This document shows positions 1 to 8,561 of a stretch of DNA of 64,000 nucleotides, piece by piece. Position numbers and translations under genes: made by a program. Under the pieces are notes generated by a model. It saw nothing but the letters and a program-made list of their open reading frames with translations, was not told the DNA's origin and made no database searches. The first letter of the stretch is position 1; each line of letters begins with the position of its first letter. This stretch comes from an uncultured Pseudomonadota bacterium (GTDB taxonomy: Bacteria; Pseudomonadota; Gammaproteobacteria; Steroidobacterales; Steroidobacteraceae): the NCBI GenBank assembly GCA_903927005.1, contig CAIYLH010000026.1, positions 1 through 64,000 on the forward strand. Direction: 5' to 3'.

Positions 1-261
1 GGCAGAAGTGTCAGAGTCGTCAGCGAGCGCAACACCAGTCGCACCTGTTCAGCGTGCGGGGCCCTCACGGGCCCCGCCGGTGTCAATGGGCTGCGTGTAA
101 GGCAGTGGATGTGTAGTGAGTGCCGGTGTGCTCACGACCGCGACGGCAACGTCGCGAAAGCCATCCTTAGCCGCGAGGGGGTGTCCCTCGTCCGTGCACG
201 GGAACGAGTCATCGCCACGGCACGCGCGGGCAAGCCGGACATCTCGTCCGCGCAAGGCTAA
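1..261 (+). CDS. IS200/IS605-family OrfB (TnpB), C-terminal fragment
   Basis: Frame 1 is open from the window edge to TAA at 259-261, giving 86 residues with no start inside the window. Two CxxC pairs (C16/C19 and C38/C41) are followed by H45-D46-R47-D48-x-N50. This is the zinc ribbon plus final RuvC aspartate motif of the IS605 OrfB/TnpB family, RNA-guided nucleases encoded by insertion sequences. No tnpA is visible; the element extends leftward out of view. The stop lies 9 bases before a truncated protease gene, so the element's right end probably sits at about 262-300. Whether the upstream part is intact cannot be judged here. Confidence 0.82.
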   Translation, partial: GRSVRVVSERNTSRTCSACGALTGPAGVNGLRVRQWMCSECRCAHDRDGNVAKAILSREGVSLVRARERVIATARAGKPDISSAQG

Positions 262-265
262 GGAT
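163..265. repeat. 10-bp inverted repeat at the tnpB 3' end
   Basis: ATCCTTAGCC at 163-172 is exactly complementary to GGCTAAGGAT at 256-265, with 83 bases between. The right arm spans the tnpB stop codon. The 3' ends of IS605 elements carry imperfect hairpins and, for TnpB, the guide (omega/re) RNA, so a structured RNA or transposon end is possible. Chance is not excluded. Confidence 0.45.
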
Positions 266-270
266 AGCGC

Positions 271-1152
271 GTGTTGGGGCGGCGGCATGAGCACCAGAAA
301 TACCTGATCCTGTTGTCTAACATCGTAGATGCGATGGAGACGAGCCCGAACGGCGCGCGCTTCTACATCGGCCACGAACTCGGCCACGTCATGCGCCATG
401 ACAACCCGGCGCAGGCCGTACTGCGCTGGCCAGCGCTGCGCCTGCCGCTACTCGGGGCCGCCTTCTCGCGTGCCCGCGAAAGCACCTGTGACCTGCACGG
501 CCTCGCCTGCAGCACGTCCCGTGAAGATGCAGCCCGTTCGCTGAGCGCGCGATCAGCCGGCGCCCGCCGCTGGGCCGACCTCTCGCTCGAGGGCTATCGG
601 CGCCAAGTGATGGCGGGCAGCGGCTTCTGGATGTCGTTCCACGAACTGGTGTCGAGCTACCCGTGGACCATGAAGCGCGCTATCCGCGTGCTCGATGAGT
701 CGCCACAGCTCCCGGCCCGCAATCCATTCGCCTACGTGCTCGCCGTCTTCGTCCCGTACGCAGGACGCATGGGCGCCGGTGTGGGCGTGCTGTTGTACGT
801 GTATTTTGTCGGCATCCTTGCCGCAATCGCCCTCCCCGCATATCAGGACTATACGATCCGGGCGAACGTCGCCGCCGCCGTCAGTGCATCACAGGCCGCC
901 CGCGACGCGCTCGCCGACCGCTACCAACAGACTCATCAGGTGCCAGCCACCCTGGCCGCCATCGGCCTGGATGAAAAACTGCCCGACGGCGTGGAACTGA
1001 GCCTCGACAGCAAGAACATGGTGCTGACGGTGAAAGCAAAGCTCGGCGCACTGATCTTTGTCCCATCCGCTGACGCGCACGGGATGGTGAGCTGGGCATG
1101 CCATTCGGAGCGTGGCCTGAAACCATCACAGCTTCCTGCAGGCTGCCGGTAA
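271..1152 (+). CDS. 5'-truncated M48 metalloprotease with C-terminal type IV pilin-like domain
   Basis: Numbering from the GTG at 271, HELGH (residues 35-39) with a downstream E70-S-T-C-D gives the zinc site of an M48 peptidase. A hydrophobic stretch at about 165-190 runs into GILAAIALPAYQDYT (181-195), the signature of the N-terminal helix of type IV major pilins. A pilin-like globular part follows, with two late cysteines as in a pilin disulfide loop. M48 proteins normally have a longer segment before HELGH. Here only 34 residues precede it, and a stop (TAG, 265-267) and the tnpB fragment lie immediately upstream. I infer that insertion of the IS removed the 5' end, so the gene is probably inactive. 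The start is nominal. Confidence 0.7.
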   Translation: MLGRRHEHQKYLILLSNIVDAMETSPNGARFYIGHELGHVMRHDNPAQAVLRWPALRLPLLGAAFSRARESTCDLHGLACSTSREDAARSLSARSAGARRWADLSLEGYRRQVMAGSGFWMSFHELVSSYPWTMKRAIRVLDESPQLPARNPFAYVLAVFVPYAGRMGAGVGVLLYVYFVGILAAIALPAYQDYTIRANVAAAVSASQAARDALADRYQQTHQVPATLAAIGLDEKLPDGVELSLDSKNMVLTVKAKLGALIFVPSADAHGMVSWACHSERGLKPSQLPAGCR

Positions 1153-1282
1153 GCACGCGGCTCCGAGCCGGTGGCATAGGGCCGCGATTCCGGCCCACCG
1201 GCACGTCTTTTTGCCTAGAATCGCGGGCAATGCCGTCAGGCCGGATGCAGGATCCGGCCGTCACTTCCCGAGGCCTCAGGCA

Positions 1283-2398
1283 ATGATGCGTTCCGCAAGC
1301 TCCGTCCAAGCGCTCCGCAGGCTCCGTTCGCGCCCGTCCCGGCGCCTGCTCGCGGGCATTGTCGTCTCGTGCACGGCGCTGCTGGCGGTCGGCCGTGCGG
1401 GGGCGGAGCCGGCTCCGGCCCGCACGGCGATGGCGCCGCCCGCCATGACCCGCCCGGCGGCGCTGGAGCACCTCGCCACCGTCCAGTGCGCCTCGTTCGC
1501 GCAACTGGAAAGCAGCTACGGCAAGCAGTTCGCTACCCGGATGCGCGACTGGAGCCTGGCGCAGATGCCGGACCTGCAGGGCCGACCGGTGCTGTACCTG
1601 TTCTCGGGGCCGGACATCGTCACGACCATGGCGCTATTCCCGAGCGCCGGCCATCTCACGCTGGTGGCAGACCAGAAGCCCGAATACGACCTGCTAACGC
1701 AGGCCGACGCCGACTCGCCCGAGCAGACCGAGCGCGAGTGCCGGATGCTGTCGTTCTTCTCACGTCTGGGCTACTACCGGACGGACGACCTCAACGGCAA
1801 GGTCGGTACCCGCCCGCGGTTCATCAAGCTGCTCGCCTACTCGATCGCCTTCGGCGGCGGCACGGTGACGAGCGCTGACCTGCTCGCGGTCGCCGCCAAC
1901 GGCGAGCTGCAGGTGTTCGCCCCAGGCGCCGCCGGCAAGCCACAGGGCGTACGCTTCGGCGTGCGGCGTCGCGACGGCAGCGTGCTCACGGTCGACTATC
2001 TGATGATCGACCTGTCGAACCACGGCCTGAAGGGTGATGCCGGGGCGCTGGCGTTCCTGCAACACGCTGCAAGCGACGTGCTGTTCCTGAAGTCGGCCTC
2101 GCACCTCCTGCAGAGCCCGCACTTTTCCGTGCTGGCAGACCTGCTGGTGACGCCGCCGGCGCCCTTCGTGGTGCAGGACGAGACCGGCCTGGGCATTGAC
2201 CGACTGAACAAGGCATACCAGCTGACCCTGTACGGCAAGTTCACGAACCCACAGGCGCTTTGGGCGCACAACACGGCCGCTCATGCGTTCGCGGACGAAT
2301 ACGCGACGCACGAGGTCAAGGCCATGCTGCCGTTCACGATCGGCTACGAGAAGAAGGCCGGCTCCGCGCTGCTAATCGGTCGCCGCACGACGCGTTGA
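1283..2398 (+). CDS. Exported protein of unknown function
   Basis: ATG-ATG at 1283 gives 371 residues beginning with an arginine-rich n-region, a hydrophobic core and AGA-E, a convincing signal peptide of about 40 residues. An upstream GTG at 1211 would add 24 non-hydrophobic residues and is less likely. The mature part has no motif I recognise. Readable pieces include LYLFSGPDI near the start and a segment beginning DLSNHGLKG in the middle, where short hydrophobic strands alternate. It ends 4 bases before the convergent peptidase gene. Probably periplasmic. No function is proposed. Confidence 0.75.
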   Translation: MMRSASSVQALRRLRSRPSRRLLAGIVVSCTALLAVGRAGAEPAPARTAMAPPAMTRPAALEHLATVQCASFAQLESSYGKQFATRMRDWSLAQMPDLQGRPVLYLFSGPDIVTTMALFPSAGHLTLVADQKPEYDLLTQADADSPEQTERECRMLSFFSRLGYYRTDDLNGKVGTRPRFIKLLAYSIAFGGGTVTSADLLAVAANGELQVFAPGAAGKPQGVRFGVRRRDGSVLTVDYLMIDLSNHGLKGDAGALAFLQHAASDVLFLKSASHLLQSPHFSVLADLLVTPPAPFVVQDETGLGIDRLNKAYQLTLYGKFTNPQALWAHNTAAHAFADEYATHEVKAMLPFTIGYEKKAGSALLIGRRTTR

Positions 2399-2402
2399 AG
2401 CG

Positions 2403-3914
2403 TTAGCGGCTGCCAGCGAACGCGTGATCCGCGAGCGGCACCGCGTCTGCCGCCGGACGTAGCTGCACATCCGAGATAACCTGGTCCAGCAACAGCATGC
2501 CGCCGCCAGCCTCAGCCAAGCTGTCAGAGGCACCAGTCAACAGCGTCTGGCGCAGCATCTGCAGGTAGTCCACCGGCCGCATTGACCAAAGCCCGAACGC
2601 GAGCCGCTCATCAAGCGGATCGAGGTAGGTGCCGTCGCGCCGGATCTCAAAGTGCAGATGCGGCCCGGTCGAGAACCCAGTCGAGCCCACGAAGCCAATC
2701 TCCGAGCCGCGGCGCACCTCAGCGCCGACCTCCAGATCCGGCGCGAAGGCGCTCAGGTGCGCGTAGCGAGTCGTATAACCGCCACCGTGCTCGATGACGA
2801 TCAGGTTGCCGTAGCCACCGCGCATGCCCATGTCCACGACATGGCCATCCGCGACGCTCACCACCGGCGCCCCAACGGGCGCAGCGAAGTCGACGCCGAC
2901 GTGCGTGCCGCGTCGCGTAGACCGGGCCATCACGATGCGCGTCTTGTGGCCGGAACGACGCATGACAGGGCGGCGGATCGTGGTACGGAAGTTGCCTATG
3001 CCGCGTGAGATGCGCGTAAAGCTCACCGGCGACGTCCACAGCGCGCGCTCGAAGGAGGTTCCGTCCGGCGAGAAGTAACCGCCGGGCAGACCGACGCGCT
3101 CAACCCACAGCGCCTCGCGTACCACGTCCCCGCTGTCGCGCTCGAGAATCTCGACACTCAGCAGGCGCGACGCGTCCACACCCTCACCCACGCCGTACGC
3201 GGCGCGCACGAGATAACGCTCCTCGGCCTCGTCCGCCGTTGGCACGTGCAGCATCGGCACGAGCGCAGTCAAGCCGTGCAGCACCTCCGGCGGCACCGCC
3301 GCCTGCAGCCCGGCGGCATGCATCGCCACTTCCTGCAGTGTAGTAGTGACCGTCGCAACGTTGCGAATGGTCGCTGCCACCTCCTCACTGCGCATCTGCA
3401 CGTCTTCATCGCCCGCGGCGCGTGAGAAGAGATACAGCCGCTCGCCCACCTGATCGTGCGCCCCCAGCCGCAGGCCTAGCGCGCGAACCGCACCGCTGCG
3501 GGTCACGGTCAGGGCGTACGGAACGCAGCCGCTGCCACCACCCAAGGCATCCGGCGCATCGCGCCGGAACCTCTGCAGCAGCATCGGATCGTAGACCCCG
3601 AGGGTCGCGAGCAGTTCGTCATGACTGGCGCTGGCCGGCGCACAGCCGCGGCGCGTACCGCCGCCGGCAAGGTCCGCGTCAGGTACGACGTCGGACTTGG
3701 CGCCGGGACGCAGCTTCGCCACCGCCTTCACGACCGAGTGGGCAGCGCGGTGCTTGGCGTGCGGATGATGGATGGCAGGACCCGCCACACCAGCAGAGTG
3801 CTTCGCGACTGGCGCGGCAGTGCGGGCCATCGCCACACAGGGCAGCAGCAGCGCGCCGGCCACGGTCACCAGCAAGCGCGCCACCACGGCCCGCAAGGTG
3901 CGGGTACGGTTCAA
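2403..3914 (-). CDS. Exported M23-family (LytM) peptidoglycan endopeptidase
   Basis: The 503-residue protein has an N-terminal signal peptide ending near VAMA, a long linker and accessory region, and a C-terminal LytM domain. GxHxGVDFAAP supplies the first zinc ligands and HLHFE the last, as in MepM-type enzymes that cut cross-links in the cell wall. The start codon is TTG at 3914: it lies 7 bases after GAGG and overlaps the TGA of the upstream hydrolase as TTGA. A GTG a few codons later would shorten the n-region. The overlap suggests translational coupling to the hydrolase. Confidence 0.9.
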   Translation of the reverse strand: MNRTRTLRAVVARLLVTVAGALLLPCVAMARTAAPVAKHSAGVAGPAIHHPHAKHRAAHSVVKAVAKLRPGAKSDVVPDADLAGGGTRRGCAPASASHDELLATLGVYDPMLLQRFRRDAPDALGGGSGCVPYALTVTRSGAVRALGLRLGAHDQVGERLYLFSRAAGDEDVQMRSEEVAATIRNVATVTTTLQEVAMHAAGLQAAVPPEVLHGLTALVPMLHVPTADEAEERYLVRAAYGVGEGVDASRLLSVEILERDSGDVVREALWVERVGLPGGYFSPDGTSFERALWTSPVSFTRISRGIGNFRTTIRRPVMRRSGHKTRIVMARSTRRGTHVGVDFAAPVGAPVVSVADGHVVDMGMRGGYGNLIVIEHGGGYTTRYAHLSAFAPDLEVGAEVRRGSEIGFVGSTGFSTGPHLHFEIRRDGTYLDPLDERLAFGLWSMRPVDYLQMLRQTLLTGASDSLAEAGGGMLLLDQVISDVQLRPAADAVPLADHAFAGSR

Positions 3915-4822
3915 TACACCGCCTCAAGGAACCGCAGCAAATCAGCGTCAAACTGGGTGGCGGCATCGACAAACAGGGCATGCCCCGCGGTGGGATAGAC
4001 CGTCATGCGCGCACTGGGCAGGTGCGTCAGGAGAGCAGAACCCTGCTCCTTGAAGCGCGGCGTGATGGCGTACCACACGGGCACATTCTCCTGATAAATG
4101 GAGTTTTTATAGTATTCGCGCGGATACGGCTTCGCCAGCAGTTCCTGCCCCACCTCGACCGGTGGTCGCTGCACGGATCGATCGATCCGCTCAAGGAACG
4201 CCGGCGCCTGAACTGTCCTGAACATTCCCCGGACAAAATCCTTCAAGTGCTGGATGCGCATCGAGCTCGTCATCGGTTTGGACGCCCGCTTGTGAGCTGC
4301 GACTGCAGGGGGCGTGGCCTCACCGATCGAGTTGTCGATCAGTACCATCGCCCGCAGCCCACCGGGGTGGTAGCGATGCACGTAGTCGAGGCCCTCCATC
4401 ACCCCCAGCGACCAGCCCACCAGCACGAAGTCCGGCGCGTCGAGGGACGCAACGAACTCGTCGATGTCTCTGGCGCGCAGCTCCGGCGAATGGCGGCCCG
4501 CATACAAATCCGACCCGCCCTGCGAACGGGGGCTCAGGGCGACGACTCGGTATTGGCCGGAAAGCTGCGCCAGCTGGGTGTCGAAGATCTCCGCCGGCAT
4601 CAGCCAACCGGGGATGAACACCAGCGTCTTGGGACCGCTGCCCGCCTGCCGGTAGTGCAGTCGGATGCCGTCGGAAGTGCGAAAATAGCCGTCGCGGATC
4701 TCCATCGCCGGGGCGGCTGCCGCGAACAAGCACAGCGCAAGCGCCGCCGCGCAGGCGAGCCCGCGCAACCGCGAGGCTGCCCGGAACGCTTCCCAGGACT
4801 TCAGGATTCCAGATGTCGGCAT
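3911..4822 (-). CDS. Exported alpha/beta-fold hydrolase
   Basis: About 303 residues. A hydrophobic alanine/leucine-rich signal segment precedes a classic alpha/beta hydrolase: the HYRQAGSG-type strand, the FIPGW oxyanion region, nucleophile elbow GWSLG, and a C-terminal GHALF histidine. The substrate is unknown; such proteins are esterases, haloperoxidases or lactonases. ATG at 4822 lies inside the 5' end of the divergent permease gene (ATG at 4813), so the two coding regions overlap head to head. A TTG at 4768, just before the hydrophobic core, would avoid this. Its stop overlaps the start of the M23 gene. Confidence 0.85.
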   Translation of the reverse strand: MPTSGILKSWEAFRAASRLRGLACAAALALCLFAAAAPAMEIRDGYFRTSDGIRLHYRQAGSGPKTLVFIPGWLMPAEIFDTQLAQLSGQYRVVALSPRSQGGSDLYAGRHSPELRARDIDEFVASLDAPDFVLVGWSLGVMEGLDYVHRYHPGGLRAMVLIDNSIGEATPPAVAAHKRASKPMTSSMRIQHLKDFVRGMFRTVQAPAFLERIDRSVQRPPVEVGQELLAKPYPREYYKNSIYQENVPVWYAITPRFKEQGSALLTHLPSARMTVYPTAGHALFVDAATQFDADLLRFLEAVY

Positions 4823-6150
4823 CGCAGCCAAAGCCCCTTCTCCGCACGTTCGATATCATATCGCTGATCGTCGGTACTGTAGTCGGTGCCGGCATCTTCA
4901 AGGCCCCCGCCCTTGTCGCATCGCAGATACACACCGATACGGGCCTGCTCGTCCTGTGGGCCTTCGGCGGCTGCGTGTCGCTGCTAGGTGCGCTGTGCTA
5001 CGCCGAACTTGCCACGACCTTCCCGAACGTCGGCGGGGAATACCATTTCCTGCGCGAGGCCTACGGCCGGGAGGTCGGGTTCCTTTACGCCTGGGCGCGC
5101 TCCACGGTAATAGTCACCGGCTCGATCGCCATGCTGGCGATCACGCTCGGCGACTACATGACGCCGATCCTGCAGTTGGGCCCCTACTCCAGCAGCTGCT
5201 GGGCCGTGATCGTCACGCTGCTGCTGAGCCTGCTGAACGCGCTGGGCATCCGCGAGGCAAAGACGGCTCAGAACCTGTTCATGGCGGTTGAGCTCGTGGC
5301 GATCCTCGGCATCGTTGCTGCCGGCGTATTCGCACACGGCGCGCCGGCACCAGTCGCGGCCGCCGCGACGATCACCCATGAGGCGCCATTCAGCGGTCGA
5401 CTCGGGCTTGCGATGGTGTTCGTGCTGCTGACCTATGGCGGCTGGAACGAGGCGGCCTATGTCTCTGCCGAGGCCCGTGACACGCGTCGCGGTGTCGTGC
5501 GCGGCCTGCTGCTGGGCCTGGGCGCCGTCACCGTCATCTACCTGCTGGTAAACGCAGCCTATCTCTACGGTCTGGGCCACGCCGGCGTTGCCGCCTCAGC
5601 CACCCCTGCGGCCGACCTGTTCAAGCTCGCCTTCGGCGCGAACTCGGGCAACCTGCTCAGCGCGATGGTGGCGTTCTCCTGCATGAAGTCCATCAACGCC
5701 ACGATGTTTTTCGGCTCGCGCAGCACCTTCGCGCTCGGCCGTGACTGGCGGGTGTTCAGCTGGCTGGGCCACTGGCATCCGTCCGGCGCCGCACGGCGCG
5801 CAATCGCGGCGCAGGCGGCGATTGCGCTGGCGCTGATCGGCCTCGCTGTGCTGACGCGCAACGGCTTCGCGTCAATCGTCGAGTTCACGGCGCCGGTTTT
5901 CTGGTTCTTCATCCTGCTGGTGTCACTGTCGCTATTCGTACTGCGGCACAAGCACCCGCACCGCGTGCGAGCGTTCCGGGTGCCGCTATATCCCGTGGTA
6001 CCGGCGCTGTTCTCACTGACCGCGCTGTGGCTGCTATGGTCCAGCCTGTCGTATACGGGCTACGGCGCACTGGTCGGCATCGCCTTCCTGGCAGCCGGCG
6101 CCATTCCGTTGCTGATCGAGCGGCGCCTGGCCGCGACCCGTCCCGCCTAG
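4813..6150 (+). CDS. APC-superfamily amino acid/polyamine permease
   Basis: 445 residues with about 12 hydrophobic segments. Near the N-terminus is IVGTVVGAGIFKAP, the glycine-rich TM1 motif of the amino acid-polyamine-organocation family. A soluble loop of basic residues and the TYGGWNEAAY segment in the TM6 region also fit. It is an inner-membrane transporter; the substrate cannot be read from sequence. Its start overlaps that of the divergent hydrolase, so their promoters must lie inside each other's coding ends or further out. Confidence 0.9.
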   Translation: MSASQPKPLLRTFDIISLIVGTVVGAGIFKAPALVASQIHTDTGLLVLWAFGGCVSLLGALCYAELATTFPNVGGEYHFLREAYGREVGFLYAWARSTVIVTGSIAMLAITLGDYMTPILQLGPYSSSCWAVIVTLLLSLLNALGIREAKTAQNLFMAVELVAILGIVAAGVFAHGAPAPVAAAATITHEAPFSGRLGLAMVFVLLTYGGWNEAAYVSAEARDTRRGVVRGLLLGLGAVTVIYLLVNAAYLYGLGHAGVAASATPAADLFKLAFGANSGNLLSAMVAFSCMKSINATMFFGSRSTFALGRDWRVFSWLGHWHPSGAARRAIAAQAAIALALIGLAVLTRNGFASIVEFTAPVFWFFILLVSLSLFVLRHKHPHRVRAFRVPLYPVVPALFSLTALWLLWSSLSYTGYGALVGIAFLAAGAIPLLIERRLAATRPA

Positions 6151-6210
6151 AGCGCCAGGGTCCGCCAAGACGTGGCGCGCGGCTCAGCCCGCACGCCACG
6201 CGATACGGCG

Positions 6211-8241
6211 CTAGTGGGCAGCTTTATAGACCCGCTTCCCCATGAACCAGGTGCTGCGCACGCGCGTGCCGGCGATGTCATCCGCATGGCCGCTCTCGGC
6301 GAGGCGCAACAGATCGCGATCGAGCACCACAAAGTCCGCCGACTTGCCGACCTCAAGTGAGCCGGCCTCGCGGTCGATCCCCTGCCAGCGGGCGCCATTG
6401 ATCGTGTAGGCCCGCAGCACGTCGTTGATGCCGATCGTCTGCTCGGCATTCATCGCCGGCTGACCCGGGTGATGACGGGTCAGCGCAACCGACATGTTCA
6501 CGAACGGCCGCGGATCGCGCGTCTCGACCGGCGCGTCGGAGCCGGCGGCGAGGATCGCACCGGCATCCCGGGTCGCCCGCACCGGATAGGAGTTTGACTC
6601 GTAGTAGCCACCCTGCGGGTGCAGCTGCTCATAGCCATTACCACTGACCTTCTGCAGGAAGGGCAGCACCGTCATGTCGTAGTCGACATCGACGTTCGCC
6701 CAGGCGTAGGTGTAGGCGATGTACAGGTGGTCGCGTCCAATGCGCGCGATGTCATCCGGGTGGGCGAGCTGGACGTGGGCCAGCCCGTCGCGGGTAGAGC
6801 TGACGCCGTCCGCCGCACGCGCCGCCTCGATCGCATCCACCGCCGTGCGTACGGCGCGATCACCGATCACATGGATATGCAGGTTGAATCCCGCCAGATG
6901 GAAGCGTCTGGCGAACTCGAGGATCACGTTGCGCTCGTGCTGCAGCTGACCATTCGACACGGCGCACTGCGCCGGATGAAAGCCGTGCGCCTTGGAGAAC
7001 GCGACAACCTCGGCATCTTGCGCGTAACGCGCGCTGTCGGAGCGCACCGATGCGCACAGCTCGGAGCCTGTATCCACATAGCCGGTCACCGTCGCATGAC
7101 CGTCCTTGTCGGTCGCGAACATCGGCTGCAGCAACGGCGCGAGCACCGCCCCATTGGGCAGCGTCGGCGGCACGGCGAACGGATTGCCCTCCAGTACGCC
7201 GTCCGCGAAGATCTTGACCATGTCGGCGCGGATCAACGGGTTGCCCTGGTACTTCGCGCGTACCACCTCGGCACGACGGACCATCTCGTCGTAATCAACC
7301 GCCCCGTCCGCCCGATGAAACTGCGCCGGGTCGTAGAACTGCGCCAGCGTAGTGCGCACCGTGAGCTGACCGCTCTTCTGCAACGAATCCCAGACTGCGT
7401 AGCCGGCCGGATCGGCCATCGCGTCGGTCATCGCCGTGATGCCGATGCTGTTCATGCGGCGGGTGATCGCGCTGGGCGCCTTCAGCACCAGTTCCAGCTC
7501 CTGCAGCATCATGCTGCGCGGGTTGATCGTATAGCGGGCATCCTCGTTGACCGCCCCGTTCGGCACGCCGGTCGCATCCACGCCAATGAGCGTGGCGTAG
7601 GCAGCAAAGTCGCTTCGCAGCGTATCCCTGGAGATACCCACGATCGCGCCCTTGGCATTGCGGGCGCTGGCCAGTGCGAGACTATTGAAAGCGCCATGGT
7701 GAGCGTCGTTACCGAGCAACTGCAGCTGGCGCGTCGTCGAGGCCTTATCGAGCGCGACCCGCAGCGTCGGATAGTCGGGATCAGGCTGATTGCCGGTCGT
7801 GTAGTTCCATTGATGCACGAGCAGGCGCTTGCCCGGCGCGACCGGATACTTGCGCAGGCAGATTTTGACGAAGGCCGACAGCTGGCGGAGCGAGACCACC
7901 TTGCTGTCCAGGTCACAGACCTGCAAGTCCACCGTGTCAATCGGATGCAAATGGGCGTCGACCAGACCTGGCACCACGAAGGCCCCGTGCAGCGCCTCGA
8001 CGCGGGTCTGCGGGCCGACGAAGTCGCGCGCCCCCACCTCCGTGCCTACATAGAGGATCCGCCCGGCGCTGACCGCCAGCGCCTCGGCCAGGCCACCGTC
8101 CGCGGCGGTATAGATGCGCCCACCGGTGACCACGAGGTCAGCCTTCACCACGGGCACCACGGCCCCGGCAGCGGCCACCGCGGCAGTCACGGCAAGCCCG
8201 CAGGCCGCCACCCCAAGCCTCGTCCAGAACGCTCCGCGCAT
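6211..8241 (-). CDS. Exported amidohydrolase of the YtcJ type
   Basis: Starting at ATG 8241, preceded by AGAGGAG at a good distance, the product has 676 residues with a clear signal peptide. An upstream in-frame extension to 8541 is low-complexity and unlikely. The metal-binding motif VDAHLHP follows the first beta domain, and HIHVIGDRAV and a late GSDAPVE aspartate complete the amidohydrolase site. Together with the length this matches the YtcJ/N-substituted-formamide deformylase group of metal-dependent hydrolases. It sits between an APC permease and a TonB-dependent receptor, suggesting hydrolysis of an imported compound in the periplasm. Confidence 0.9.
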   Translation of the reverse strand: MRGAFWTRLGVAACGLAVTAAVAAAGAVVPVVKADLVVTGGRIYTAADGGLAEALAVSAGRILYVGTEVGARDFVGPQTRVEALHGAFVVPGLVDAHLHPIDTVDLQVCDLDSKVVSLRQLSAFVKICLRKYPVAPGKRLLVHQWNYTTGNQPDPDYPTLRVALDKASTTRQLQLLGNDAHHGAFNSLALASARNAKGAIVGISRDTLRSDFAAYATLIGVDATGVPNGAVNEDARYTINPRSMMLQELELVLKAPSAITRRMNSIGITAMTDAMADPAGYAVWDSLQKSGQLTVRTTLAQFYDPAQFHRADGAVDYDEMVRRAEVVRAKYQGNPLIRADMVKIFADGVLEGNPFAVPPTLPNGAVLAPLLQPMFATDKDGHATVTGYVDTGSELCASVRSDSARYAQDAEVVAFSKAHGFHPAQCAVSNGQLQHERNVILEFARRFHLAGFNLHIHVIGDRAVRTAVDAIEAARAADGVSSTRDGLAHVQLAHPDDIARIGRDHLYIAYTYAWANVDVDYDMTVLPFLQKVSGNGYEQLHPQGGYYESNSYPVRATRDAGAILAAGSDAPVETRDPRPFVNMSVALTRHHPGQPAMNAEQTIGINDVLRAYTINGARWQGIDREAGSLEVGKSADFVVLDRDLLRLAESGHADDIAGTRVRSTWFMGKRVYKAAH

Positions 8242-8561
8242 GCCGCACTCCTCTAAGCCACAGGGAAGCCCCTCGCCGGGGGCGGAGCCGCTCGGAAACG
8301 CGATGCGGCGACCGCCCGATCTTCGCAGTTGCGGCGCTGCCACGCAAAGTGCGGCATGCGGCTCGCGCCCCTGTCCACAAGCAACAAAGTACGGTACCGT
8401 TGGCATGTCACAGATGATTCGGTGTGGCGAAAAAACAAATACATGCGAACCCAACGGGTTCCCGGTGCCGACACAAAATGGGGGTTCGGCGCTCACTACC
8501 GGCGTGTCGCGACGAAGCGGCCGCCAATAGCACGTCTTCATCCAAATACGGGGATTGCAGC
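8242..8561. other. Divergent intergenic region, 320 bases
   Basis: This lies between the amidohydrolase start and the receptor start and should hold both promoters. It is less GC-rich around 8380-8480 (including a GAAAAAACAAATACAT stretch). The only sharp element is the palindrome at 8391-8400. No convincing small gene or RNA was seen. Confidence 0.6.
8391..8400. promoter_or_regulatory. Palindrome ACGGTACCGT, possible operator
   Basis: A perfect 10-base palindrome in the lower-GC part of the divergent spacer. It is too short to assign to a regulator family. Position, not similarity, is the main argument. Confidence 0.3.

Noticed and set aside
3422-4867. 481-codon plus-strand open frame
   Set aside because: Arginine/proline-rich antisense of the M23 peptidase and hydrolase genes; no domain signal.
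6619-8256. 545-codon open frame on the plus strand
   Set aside because: It is antisense to the amidohydrolase, has no plausible ribosome-binding site or motif, and is explained by high GC making stop codons rare.
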